Notes under the pieces: model-generated
What the model saw: the letters and a program-made list of their open reading frames with translations, nothing else
Database searches by the model: none
Told to the model about the DNA's origin: nothing
In this document: positions 1 to 5,002 of the stretch, one piece after another
How positions within the stretch are numbered: the stretch's first letter is position 1
How the letters are laid out: each line of letters opens with the position of its first letter
Made by a program: the position numbers and the translations under genes
Assembly: GCA_964357255.1 (NCBI GenBank)
Contig: CAYHKQ010000076.1
Span: 1-11,171, forward strand
From: JBBTIS01 sp038059855
Lineage (GTDB): Bacteria; Elusimicrobiota; Elusimicrobia; JACQPE01
Reading direction: 5' to 3'
Length of the DNA stretch: 11,171 nucleotides

Positions 1-49
1 GCGACCACCGATATATACTCTCTTTCCATACACGACGCTGTTCCGATCT
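1..49 (+). other. Residual Illumina P5/TruSeq adapter, not genomic
   Basis: The first 49 bases align without gaps to the end of the Illumina universal (P5/TruSeq read 1) adapter, from GCGACCACCGA to TTCCGATCT, with 5 mismatches by eye. Clear blocks are GCGACCACCGA at 1-11, ACACGACGCT at 30-39 (the first A belongs to a TACAC stretch) and TTCCGATCT at 41-49. The first genomic base is therefore about 50. The match is far too long to be chance; the mismatches are what one expects from low-quality adapter read-through. It means the left edge is a true contig end and that the adjoining open frame is cut artificially. Confidence 0.95.
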
Positions 50-205
50 CTTCAGGCCAATCTTTGCGGCGAATGATTTTGCTTTTTCAGCAACGCCCAA
101 CAAATGCTCTTCGAGACTTTGTTTGGCGCCGTCCTCTTTTCGATGATGGGCGATAAATTGATTTTGAGAGTCCGGGTAAGCGATAGATTCGGGCTGGCCT
201 GGCAT
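50..205 (-). CDS. cas3: Cas3-type HD nuclease, N-terminal fragment cut by the contig edge
   Basis: This open frame starts at ATG 205-203, three bases after the stop of the hicA remnant, and stays open for 52 codons until the adapter. The peptide contains FIAHHRKEDG (about residues 18-27), QSLEEHLLGVAEKA (29-42) and SFAAKIGL (44-51). That is the usual opening of Cas3/Cas3'' proteins: an 'IAH.r..DG..QsLeeHL.gVAe.A..FA.kiGl' pattern whose EEHL histidine is the first metal ligand of the HD nuclease domain. The HD doublet, later histidines and any helicase lie beyond the contig end and cannot be seen. Cas3 degrades DNA in type I CRISPR interference. No CRISPR repeats or other cas genes are in the window, so the subtype is open; the pattern is closest in my memory to I-C/I-B-like proteins. 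No clear Shine-Dalgarno precedes the ATG. Another HD phosphohydrolase is the main alternative. Confidence 0.62.
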
Positions 206-208
206 AGT

Positions 209-361
209 CTATAGAAGGGCCGTCAGGTCTTCGGTGAACATTTTGGCCTGCCTTAGAATGTTTTGCAATGTCCCGCGCGGGACGTCTTTGTTGTGGCAGG
301 GAATCGTTACTTTCCGGTCCGGATCGGTCCGGTGAAACAGGCGGACATGGCTTCCTGCGCG
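209..361 (-). pseudogene. hicA: hicA toxin remnant, N-terminus deleted
   Basis: Read on the minus strand, the frame gives GSHVRLFH, then DRKVTIPCHNKDVPRGTLQ, NILRQAKMF and TEDLTALL, ending at TAG (211-209). This is the C-terminal two thirds of HicA, a small double-stranded-RNA-binding-fold mRNA interferase: the GSH motif carries the catalytic histidine, and 'VTIPcH..k.vPrGTL..ILrQA' is the family signature. The first 25 or so residues (beta-alpha start of the fold) are absent. Upstream the frame runs straight into hicB sequence with no HicA-like start, so toxin cannot be made. The hicB-then-hicA order is a common arrangement. It is closely followed by the cas3 fragment, so it may lie in a defence-gene neighbourhood. 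Confidence 0.8.
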
Positions 362-483
362 TTTTGCTTGGCCTCGTCAAGGGTTTCGCCAAAAGTGCAA
401 ATTTCAGGAATAGCCGGAATGCGCACGTTATAACCCCCATCTCCGGCAGGTTCAAATAAAACAGTGCAATCTATTGTTTTCAT
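307..483 (-). pseudogene. hicB: hicB antitoxin remnant, C-terminus lost and out of frame
   Basis: From ATG 483-481 the frame reads MKTIDCTVLFEPAGDGG, YNVRIPAIPEICTFGETLDE and AKQNAQEAM. This is the partial-RNase-H-fold N-terminus of HicB antitoxins ('GGY.v.iPaiPei.tfGeTldEA..NAqEA'). After AQEA the family match stops. The remaining residues up to the stop at 307 are simply hicA sequence read in the wrong frame. The junction is at about 350-360 (GCAGGAAGC region). An ATG 42 bases upstream is also in frame, but homology favours the 483 start. Without its C-terminal part the protein is unlikely to work as antitoxin or DNA-binding autorepressor. Confidence 0.8.
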
Positions 484-485
484 TA

Positions 486-510
486 TTGACACTGTTAGCT
501 TACCAGTCAA
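486..510. promoter_or_regulatory. Candidate operator between hicB and the XRE gene
   Basis: The divergent gap between hicB (ends its 5' side at 483) and the XRE gene (535) holds TTGAC at 486-490 and its inverted copy GTCAA at 506-510, with CTG/CAG-like flanks inside. On the plus strand TTGACA (486-491) also matches a -35 hexamer, but no good -10 is visible 17 bases on. HicB and XRE proteins usually bind such dyads to autoregulate. The arms are short, so this is a weak inference. Confidence 0.25.
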
Positions 511-534
511 GGAAAAGGTTTTCAAGAGGGCATT

Positions 535-1050
535 TTGCGCAATTCGTTGACTCTAAAACAAACTCCTCAAGTATTGTTGCCATTTTGCCATATCTGCCTG
601 ACCGTCCAAAGAATCAATAAAACGCACCAATTCCAAAAATTAGTCCCTGATTCCCCGATTACTCTGGGAGATCATCTTCTTAAAAGAAGGCTGAACTTGG
701 GAATATCCATAACTGAGGCATCCAGAAGAATCGGCACGGACCGCACTACCTTGGGAGATTGGGAAGCTAACTGCCATCAGCCGGACCCAAAATTCTTGCC
801 CAAAATCTACCAATTCCTTGGCTATTGTCTGTTGCCGTCATCTCCTCCCGCCACTTTATCCAAAAAGCTCAAGCTCTGGCGCGAGTCCCAAGGTCTTACC
901 CAATTGGAGTTAGCCAGGCTGACGAAAATTGACGAATCAAGCCTTGCCCGCTGGGAGCGCGGCCAGACTAGGCCATACCAGAAATCTTTGGAGAAAATTC
1001 AGGGATTTTTTGGGCAGGTTTTTGGGTGTCCGGCGAGCTTGGCAATTTAA
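535..1050 (+). CDS. Double helix-turn-helix XRE-family DNA-binding protein
   Basis: This is a 171-residue protein with two XRE-type helix-turn-helix domains. The first lies at about residues 43-94 (TLGDHLLKRRLNLGISITEA, ASRRIG, TTLGDWE); the second at about 107-150 (KLKLWRESQGLTQLELARLT, IDESSLARWERGQ). The linker 'LPKIYQFLGYC' and the 'LvP..P.TLGdHl.kRRL.LGl' opening belong to a family that is widespread in environmental genomes and often sits beside mobile elements. It probably binds a short operator, but its target is unknown. The start chosen is TTG at 535, with GAGGG four bases before it. The first 25 residues look unlike the family and the real start could be further in, near codons for ICLTVQRINK. 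It is divergent from the hicB remnant and converges on the truncated gene at 1078. Confidence 0.75.
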   Translation: MRNSLTLKQTPQVLLPFCHICLTVQRINKTHQFQKLVPDSPITLGDHLLKRRLNLGISITEASRRIGTDRTTLGDWEANCHQPDPKFLPKIYQFLGYCLLPSSPPATLSKKLKLWRESQGLTQLELARLTKIDESSLARWERGQTRPYQKSLEKIQGFFGQVFGCPASLAI

Positions 1051-1060
1051 GTAAACAAAA

Positions 1061-1079
1061 AGCCGGTTATCTACCGGCT
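1061..1079 (-). terminator. Rho-independent terminator, minus strand
   Basis: AGCCGGT (1061-1067) and ACCGGCT (1073-1079) form a perfect 7-bp stem with a 5-base loop. On the minus strand the stem is followed at once by TTTTTGTTTAC, a canonical intrinsic terminator. The stop codon of the truncated minus-strand gene (1080-1078) overlaps the stem. On the plus strand no T-run follows directly (first one about 10 bases later), so it serves the XRE gene less well. Confidence 0.75.
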
Positions 1080-1369
1080 AAGGACCAATTGCTTTTTTCA
1101 CGCGGGGGTTGCGAATATTCAAATCATTATTCACAGCTTGCGAGCTGTTACCAAGTCCACTCTTTTCCAAAGCAATACTTGCAACTGTATCAGGGTCATG
1201 AGGCAATGCAGAAATATCCTTGTCTATATTCTCGAATACTTCTTTTAATTTTTCTTTTTGTGGCATGGCCATCCTTAAAGCAGACAGCTTGGATTTTATC
1301 TTGCTCATTTCAACATCAAGATTTTTTAATTTGTCATCGAGCTTTCCTTGACCTTGGTAGCCAATATGA
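1078..1369 (-). pseudogene. 3' fragment of an unrecognised gene, truncated by an IS3-family element
   Basis: The reading frame ends at TAG 1080-1078, on top of a good terminator, which argues that this is the real 3' end of a gene. The visible peptide after the IS boundary begins about HIGYQGQGKLDDKL and continues as a charged, probably coiled-coil helix (KNLDVEMSKIKSKLSALR), then KEKLKEVFENIDKDIS, and a polar tail ending VKKAIGP. I do not recognise the family. Its 5' part is missing: the IS3-family terminal repeat at 1370 replaces it. The frame stays open through the IS up to about 1677, but those residues are antisense to transposase genes. An internal ATG at about 1308 could still start a short product. 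Confidence 0.5.
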
Positions 1370-1537
1370 TGTACCCCGAAAACTGGACCACCGCCTAAGA
1401 TAGAATTTGCTGTGGAAAAAAATGAAAAAGGAGCAACAGTGAAAATAATGGAAACGACACAAACACAGCGAAAACAATTCAGGAGCGAACTCAAGGCCAA
1501 GGTGGCCCTGGCGGCCATTAAGGGAGACCGCACCGCA
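1370..1537 (+). mobile_element. IS3-family insertion sequence remnant (left end)
   Basis: The sequence at 1370-1389 begins TGTACCCCGAAAACTGGAC, a typical IS3-family terminal inverted repeat. It is followed about 50 bases later by a ribosome-binding site and the start of orfA. The rest of orfA, all of orfB and the right end are absent. Similarity breaks off at about 1537, where an unrelated hairpin begins. The element is therefore a dead left-end stub that marks the point where the minus-strand gene ending at 1078 was interrupted. Confidence 0.75.
1439..1537 (+). pseudogene. IS3-family transposase OrfA, N-terminal stub
   Basis: AAGGAG (1428-1433) stands five bases before GTG 1439; an ATG at 1448 is an alternative start. 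The peptide reads KIMETTQTQRKQF, RSELKAKVALAAIKGDRTA. 'R.ef..elKakVALaAikGd.T' is the start of the OrfA helix-turn-helix domain (HTH_Tnp_1) in IS3-family transposases. OrfA is normally about 90-100 residues; only about 33 are kept, so the recognition helices are incomplete and there is no OrfB with its DDE catalytic core. The frame runs on without a stop into unrelated sequence, so a longer open frame here is an accident. Confidence 0.8.
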
Positions 1538-1564
1538 GGCAATGGAGGCATCCCCTCCGTTGCC
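1538..1564. repeat. REP-like hairpin upstream of the RAYT transposase fragment
   Basis: GGCAATGGAGG (1538-1548) and CCTCCGTTGCC (1554-1564) pair over 11 positions, with one T-G wobble, around a five-base CATCC loop. It stands 63 bases before the start of a REP-associated tyrosine transposase. Such transposases are commonly flanked by their cognate REP palindromes. No T-run follows, so it is not an obvious terminator. That it is the cognate REP is inference: only one copy is in the window. Confidence 0.45.
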
Positions 1565-1627
1565 GATGGCCATTCCTTCGATAATTCCGGTGACACCCCA
1601 CTTAATTCATGTGTTCTAAAATCCTCC

Positions 1628-1795
1628 ATGGCCCGTATTGCCAGAATCGTTGCTCCGCATATCCCCCACCATGTCACGCAAAGAGGAAACCGAAGGCAGA
1701 ATACTTTCTTTTGCGACGATGATTACCAACTTTATCTTGATCTATTGGCCCAATGGTGCCAGCATTTTGAAGTTGAAATTTGGGCATATTGCCTG
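1628..1795 (+). pseudogene. REP-associated tyrosine (Y1, IS200-like) transposase, N-terminal fragment
   Basis: From ATG 1628 the peptide is MARIARIVAPHIPHHVTQRG, NRRQNTFFCDDDYQLYLDLL, AQWCQHFEVEIWAYCL. This is the characteristic opening of TnpA-REP (RAYT) proteins: 'R..R.v.pg.phHvtqRGnrRq.vFf.ddDy..yL.ll......f..ei.AYcLMpNHvHl'. The match ends exactly before the MPNHVHL block, which would supply the HUH metal-binding histidines, and the catalytic tyrosine further on is also gone. The 56 residues are about a quarter to a third of the usual length. The break at about 1796 joins it to the tail end of the znuB region. It is non-functional. Confidence 0.85.
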
Positions 1796-1820
1796 AGGCT
1801 AAGTGTCCGGTCTAAAGATT

Positions 1821-2657
1821 CTATCGGTTTTTTTCCACAACGGAATGCCATAAAGGACGCGCCAAGGTCAGCCCAATCAAGGCTACGCCGAAAGTGCAGA
1901 TGACCGTCGCTCCGGTGGGCGCATCCAATTTGTAAGAGGCGAATATCCCCATGAGACTCACCAATGTCCCCATTCCCCAGCCAAACGCCAGGCGGGTTCC
2001 CACCTTTTCCGAGAAAAGCATCGCGGACACCGATGGCACAATGAGGTAGGAGAAGACCAACAACACTCCTGCAATCGCCACCGACGATGTCACCACGAGC
2101 CCGAAGGTGCCATAAAACAAAAAGTCCCACAGCCGGATATTATAGCCCCGCCGGACGGCTTCCTCGGGCTGCGTGGAAATGGTCAGGAATGGTTTTCTCC
2201 AAAACCAATGCAATGCTCCGACGGCAGAGTAGAGAAGGGCCATTTTGATGACCTCCCGGGGGCTTACCGCGAGGAGGTTTCCCACCAGAAGGTGCTTGAT
2301 GTGCTCGGCGCCTTCTGGCAGGCGGTCCATGATTAAGATGGCCGCGGCCGCGCTCACGGCGTAGACGATGCCGATGATAGCCTCCTGCGGGATCTTGCTC
2401 TTTTTGGCCCGCGTCAGAGCAAAAAGGGCTGCGCCCAGAAGGGTGAATCCCAGGGAGAAGAAATAGGCTCCCTGTCCATGCAGGTCAAACCCAGCCAGAA
2501 AGGCTATGGTAGCGCCCAATGCCGCCACCTGAGCCAGGGAGAGATCCACGAAGATTACGCCCCGTTCCACCACGTGGAGCCCCAGATAGGCGTGGATGCC
2601 GGTCAGGACCAGGCAGGCAAGAGAGGGCCAGACAAGAAACGAGATGACGTCCGCCGT
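1821..2657 (-). CDS. znuB: ABC-3 family metal (Zn/Mn) transporter permease, ZnuB-like
   Basis: This is the membrane-spanning subunit of a zinc/manganese-type ABC importer. The protein is very hydrophobic, with about eight predicted helices. Family blocks include HAYLGLHVVERGVIFVDLSL at the N-terminus, AQVAALGA, VYAVSAAAAI, GAEHIKHLLVGNLL and VLLVFSYLIVPSVSAML. The conventional first start is GTG at 2573 (250 residues), but that removes the first membrane helix. Homologous sequence continues upstream in frame (ADVISFLVWPSLACLVLTG) to an ACG at 2657-2655, which has AAAGGAG eight bases ahead of it. There is no ATG, GTG or TTG in frame between. I chose ACG as the probable position of initiation (278 residues). 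It follows the znuA stop by four bases, which implies translational coupling. No ATPase gene is present, and downstream lie only transposon remnants. Confidence 0.85.
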   Translation of the reverse strand, partial: TADVISFLVWPSLACLVLTGIHAYLGLHVVERGVIFVDLSLAQVAALGATIAFLAGFDLHGQGAYFFSLGFTLLGAALFALTRAKKSKIPQEAIIGIVYAVSAAAAILIMDRLPEGAEHIKHLLVGNLLAVSPREVIKMALLYSAVGALHWFWRKPFLTISTQPEEAVRRGYNIRLWDFLFYGTFGLVVTSSVAIAGVLLVFSYLIVPSVSAMLFSEKVGTRLAFGWGMGTLVSLMGIFASYKLDAPTGATVICTFGVALIGLTLARPLWHSVVEKNR

Positions 2658-2661
2658 GCTC

Positions 2662-3576
2662 TTATCTCCTTTGTTCCAGAGCTTCCCTGAGAAGTTTCAG
2701 ATTATAGTCAAACAGGTCGAAGTAACTTTTTAGATTCTTTTTTCCGCCAACAGACGGAGGGAAGACCACGAGTCGGGCTCCCGTCTCCCGTTCGATCCTT
2801 TCAGGGAGCTTGAGATCAAAATAGGGCTCCACCAGGATCAGCGAGATTTTTTCCGCCTTGATCTGCTGGATAAGGAAGTGCACATGGGATGGCGAGGAAG
2901 GGATTCCAGGTCTTGGCTCTACGAAGTTCACCAACTCAAGCCCGAAGCGCTTGGCGAAGTTGGGCCAGGAGTTGTGATAGGTGACTATCTTGATTCCCCT
3001 GAGCGACGAAGCCAGACTGTCCCATTCCTTCTCCTTTTCGGAGAGCCTGAACTCGAAACGAGCCAGGTTGGCTTGAAACTCTTTGGAGTGTTCAGGGTCC
3101 AGGACGGCGAGCCTTTGGGCGATATTTTTGGCGATGATCCGGCCGTTCCCCGGGTCCGTCCAGTAATGGGGATTTCCTAGCGGGTGAACGTCCCCTAGGG
3201 ACCTGTCTACCCGCCCTGATAGCTTATTCAGGATTTCACAGCCCTCAGAGGCGTCCAGGAACCCCGGGTTGCCCGGCAGGATTTTTGAATTTCTGGAGTT
3301 TGTAAGAAGCGCCGGGGCCCAGGCTACCTCCAGCTCCAAGCCCACCTGAATGAAAAGATCCGCCTTTTTGAGTTTTAAAAGATAACTGGGCTTAACGTCT
3401 ACGAAATGGGGGTCCTGGTAGCCCCGGGCGATTGGGGTCGCCTCCACGAAGTCGCCGCCCACTTCCCTTGACAGGGCAGTCAAGTCCTCCGTCGTGGTGA
3501 CTATGCGAACCTTGGCGGCCAAAAGCCAGGAAGGCATAAAGCATGCAAGCGCGGCTGAAAGTAAGAATTTTTTGAT
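2662..3576 (-). CDS. znuA: Zinc/manganese-type ABC transporter substrate-binding protein, ZnuA-like
   Basis: This is a periplasmic cluster A-I (TroA/ZnuA-type) metal-binding protein that would hand its ion to the permease encoded next. Metal ligands expected for the family are visible: DPHFVDVKPS (first His), HPLGNPHYWTDP (second), VTYHNSWPNFAKRFG (third) and VEPYFD (acidic ligand). There is no long His/Asp-rich loop. With ATG 3537 the protein has 291 residues, but its N-terminus (MPSWLLAAKV) is too short for a signal peptide. In-frame sequence upstream, KKFLLSAALACFMPSWLLA, completes a classic one, and begins at ATC 3576-3574 where an ATG is expected; I use that position (304 residues). No ATG, GTG or TTG is available in frame there. 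It starts eight bases after the yceI stop. Zn versus Mn specificity cannot be told from sequence alone. Confidence 0.85.
   Translation of the reverse strand: MKKFLLSAALACFMPSWLLAAKVRIVTTTEDLTALSREVGGDFVEATPIARGYQDPHFVDVKPSYLLKLKKADLFIQVGLELEVAWAPALLTNSRNSKILPGNPGFLDASEGCEILNKLSGRVDRSLGDVHPLGNPHYWTDPGNGRIIAKNIAQRLAVLDPEHSKEFQANLARFEFRLSEKEKEWDSLASSLRGIKIVTYHNSWPNFAKRFGLELVNFVEPRPGIPSSPSHVHFLIQQIKAEKISLILVEPYFDLKLPERIERETGARLVVFPPSVGGKKNLKSYFDLFDYNLKLLREALEQRR
2666..2672 (-). promoter_or_regulatory. Shine-Dalgarno of znuB, inside the end of znuA
   Basis: AAAGGAG on the minus strand, eight bases before the ACG codon at 2657 and overlapping the last codons of znuA. Its strength and spacing support initiation at the ACG rather than at the GTG at 2573, which has no comparable site. 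It fits a gene whose ATG has changed to ACG. Confidence 0.6.
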
Positions 3577-3584
3577 CGGAGGGG

Positions 3585-4226
3585 CTACTTTCCTTTGGGA
3601 CCTATTTTTTTGGATTCCTGTTTAGTCGCGGTTTTAGCCGGAGCCGCTTCCTCTTTAGGCGAAGCCTCAAGATCCATCATAATTTCCACTTCGTCGCCCA
3701 ACACGAACCCGCCGGCCTCCAAGATTTTATTCCAACTAATGCCAAAATCTTTGCGGCTAATCTTGGTTTTGGCTGAAACACCCAACACCATCTTGCCCCA
3801 AGGATTTTTAATTTCTTCACCGATCTCCACGTCCAGGACTACCGGCTTGGTCACGCAATGCATGGTCAAATCGCCATAAAGTTTGGCCATATTGTCTTTG
3901 ACCTCCTCAACCTTAACGCCGACAAAGGTCAGCTTGGGACATTTTTCAACGTCGAAAAAATCCGGCGCGCGCAAATGTTTGTCGCGGTCTTCATTGTTGG
4001 TGTTAATGCTGGCCGCGTCAATTGAGGCCATCGCTTTCCACATTTTGGGATTGCCTTTTTCATACTCAAAATTTCCTTCAAACTTGGTGAAATTTCCAGG
4101 CAACTTTCTGACCAAATGATGAATTCGAAACATCACGCTACTATGCACCGGATCAATCTCATAGGTCTTGGCCGCCAATGGCGCCGCCAAGGCGAATAAA
4201 ACCCCGACGGTAAATGTTTTTATCAT
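3585..4226 (-). CDS. YceI-like family periplasmic lipocalin-fold protein
   Basis: This is a 213-residue exported protein of the YceI family, whose members form an extended lipocalin-like beta-barrel that binds polyisoprenoid or other long-chain lipids. MIKTFTVGVLFALAAPLAA is a clear signal peptide with cleavage before KTYEIDP. Family blocks follow: YEIDPVHSSVMFRIHHL, 'DRDKHLRAPDFFDVEKCPKL', TFVGVKVEEV, LYGDLTMHCVTKPVVLDVE and RKDFGISWN. An unusual Lys/Ala/Glu-rich tail of about 25 residues (KEEAAPAKTATKQESKK) follows the last beta strand. GGAGGAG, six bases ahead, fixes the start at ATG 4226; the ATG at 4241 is part of that ribosome-binding site region. It is first in a row with znuA and znuB. 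Lipid binding would suit the phenolic-lipid genes across the MITE, but that link is speculative. Confidence 0.9.
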   Translation of the reverse strand: MIKTFTVGVLFALAAPLAAKTYEIDPVHSSVMFRIHHLVRKLPGNFTKFEGNFEYEKGNPKMWKAMASIDAASINTNNEDRDKHLRAPDFFDVEKCPKLTFVGVKVEEVKDNMAKLYGDLTMHCVTKPVVLDVEIGEEIKNPWGKMVLGVSAKTKISRKDFGISWNKILEAGGFVLGDEVEIMMDLEASPKEEAAPAKTATKQESKKIGPKGK

Positions 4227-4232
4227 AATTTT

Positions 4233-4239
4233 CTCCTCC
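4233..4239 (-). promoter_or_regulatory. Shine-Dalgarno of the yceI-like gene
   Basis: GGAGGAG on the minus strand, six bases before ATG 4226. It is the strongest site in the window, and it overlaps the upstream ATG at 4241, so it decides between the two possible starts. Confidence 0.8.
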
Positions 4240-4330
4240 ATCCCGCGAAAGGTCCCGATAGTTGCGGGTCCCCAAAATTATTTTAACCGGATTCCTATTT
4301 TTAGGACGTAAAAATTTTACAACTTATTAT

Positions 4331-4464
4331 TACGACTCATGCAAATTCATTGCATTCCGCTCATCCTGAGCTTGTCGAAGGATGAATACAGGGTTTTTTG
4401 CGTCTTGGCTCATGGTTCGACAGGCTCACCATGAGCGGCTTTTTATCATTTTGCATGAGTCGTG
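4331..4464. mobile_element. 134-bp MITE with a nested REP-like core
   Basis: ACGACTCATGCAAA (4332-4345) and TTTGCATGAGTCGT (4450-4463) are perfect 14-bp inverted repeats. TTATTAT stands just outside both (4324-4330 and 4465-4471), a likely 7-bp target duplication. Inside are two 23-base arms in inverted orientation (4357-4379 and 4416-4438, 20 of 23 identical). Each arm region can fold on its own: TCATCC with GGATGA on the left and CTCATGG with CCATGAG on the right. This core resembles a repeat ('TTCGACA.GCTCA..ATGAGCGG') dispersed in many bacterial genomes. T-runs follow each hairpin on the plus strand (4393-4399 and 4440-4444). There is no coding capacity. It separates the end of the PKS operon from the yceI promoter region, and no other terminator is visible for the operon. 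Confidence 0.85.
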
Positions 4465-4495
4465 TTATTATATAGAAAATTTTATTTTGTCGTAT

Positions 4496-5002
4496 CTATT
4501 GAGAGGACAGCGCGGCGTTTTCGGCGCGGATGCGAATGGACAAAAGAATCATATTGATTAGCGTGACGCTCAGGGCCAGCGCGGGCAGACCGTAGGCCAT
4601 GGGAAGGCAAAGGAGTTCTAAAAATACCGCGGTGTAAATTGGATGTCGTAGAAGGCGATAGGGACTATTGCGCACCAAGGGCGTTGAGGGCAAAATCCAA
4701 ATTCGCGTAGTCCATCGGGCGCCCAGCGAATGAATAGACCAGAAACGCAACGCTTGAGCTAATGCAAACAAAATAAGCCACGGTATGCCCTTAGGGCCCA
4801 AACGCGCGCCATTTGCCACGAAATAGGCCATGAGGACAAAGAAAAGCGCGTGGAACACGACCAAGACTGGATAATGCGCGCGGCCATATTCTTTAGCGCC
4901 TGCCGATGCTAATGCGCGCGCGTTTTGATTGGCACGATAAAGCTCCCATATTCTTTGAAGCCCCAAATAAAAAAGAAGGCACCAACTAAGACAATTTACC
5001 AT
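4496..5002 (-). CDS. ICMT-family membrane methyltransferase, SrsB/YpbQ-like
   Basis: This is a 168-residue integral membrane protein of the isoprenylcysteine carboxyl methyltransferase family. Hydrophobic helices lie at about residues 4-16, 44-63, 73-90, 123-140 and 142-157. The conserved C-terminal S-adenosylmethionine-binding part is visible as LVRNSPYRLLRHPIYTAVFL (109-128; RHPIY 119-123) and RIRAENAAL. 'LGARWTTRIWILP' (93-105) matches the YpbQ/SrsB subgroup. In Bacillus (BpsB) and Streptomyces (SrsB) these enzymes O-methylate the phenolic lipids or alkylpyrones made by the adjacent type III PKS. Its ATG overlaps the PKS stop by seven bases, so translation is probably coupled. It is the last gene of the cluster. 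Confidence 0.9.
   Translation of the reverse strand: MVNCLSWCLLFYLGLQRIWELYRANQNARALASAGAKEYGRAHYPVLVVFHALFFVLMAYFVANGARLGPKGIPWLILFALAQALRFWSIHSLGARWTTRIWILPSTPLVRNSPYRLLRHPIYTAVFLELLCLPMAYGLPALALSVTLINMILLSIRIRAENAALSSQ

Noticed and set aside
87..455. Minus-strand open frame of 122 codons over the hic/cas3 region
   Set aside because: Arg/Pro-rich, and out of frame with the HicB, HicA and Cas3 similarities that explain the same bases.
50..530. CRISPR array near the cas3 fragment
   Set aside because: No direct repeats with regular spacing are present; any array would lie beyond the contig end.
1412..1903. Plus-strand open frame of 163 codons across the IS remnant, the RAYT start and into the znuB end
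   Set aside because: Its pieces match two unrelated transposases and then antisense znuB; it is an accidental read-through frame, so the parts are listed separately as remnants.
2573..2665. Frameshift as an explanation for the missing znuB start
   Set aside because: The upstream homology is in the same frame as the gene with no break, and no ATG exists in any minus frame between znuA's end and 2573; a changed start codon explains it better.
4252..4272. Hairpin GGTCCCG/CGGGTCC upstream of the yceI-like gene, considered as a riboswitch or attenuator
   Set aside because: Only a short imperfect stem with a T-T mismatch, no T-run and no known aptamer core; not enough to call.
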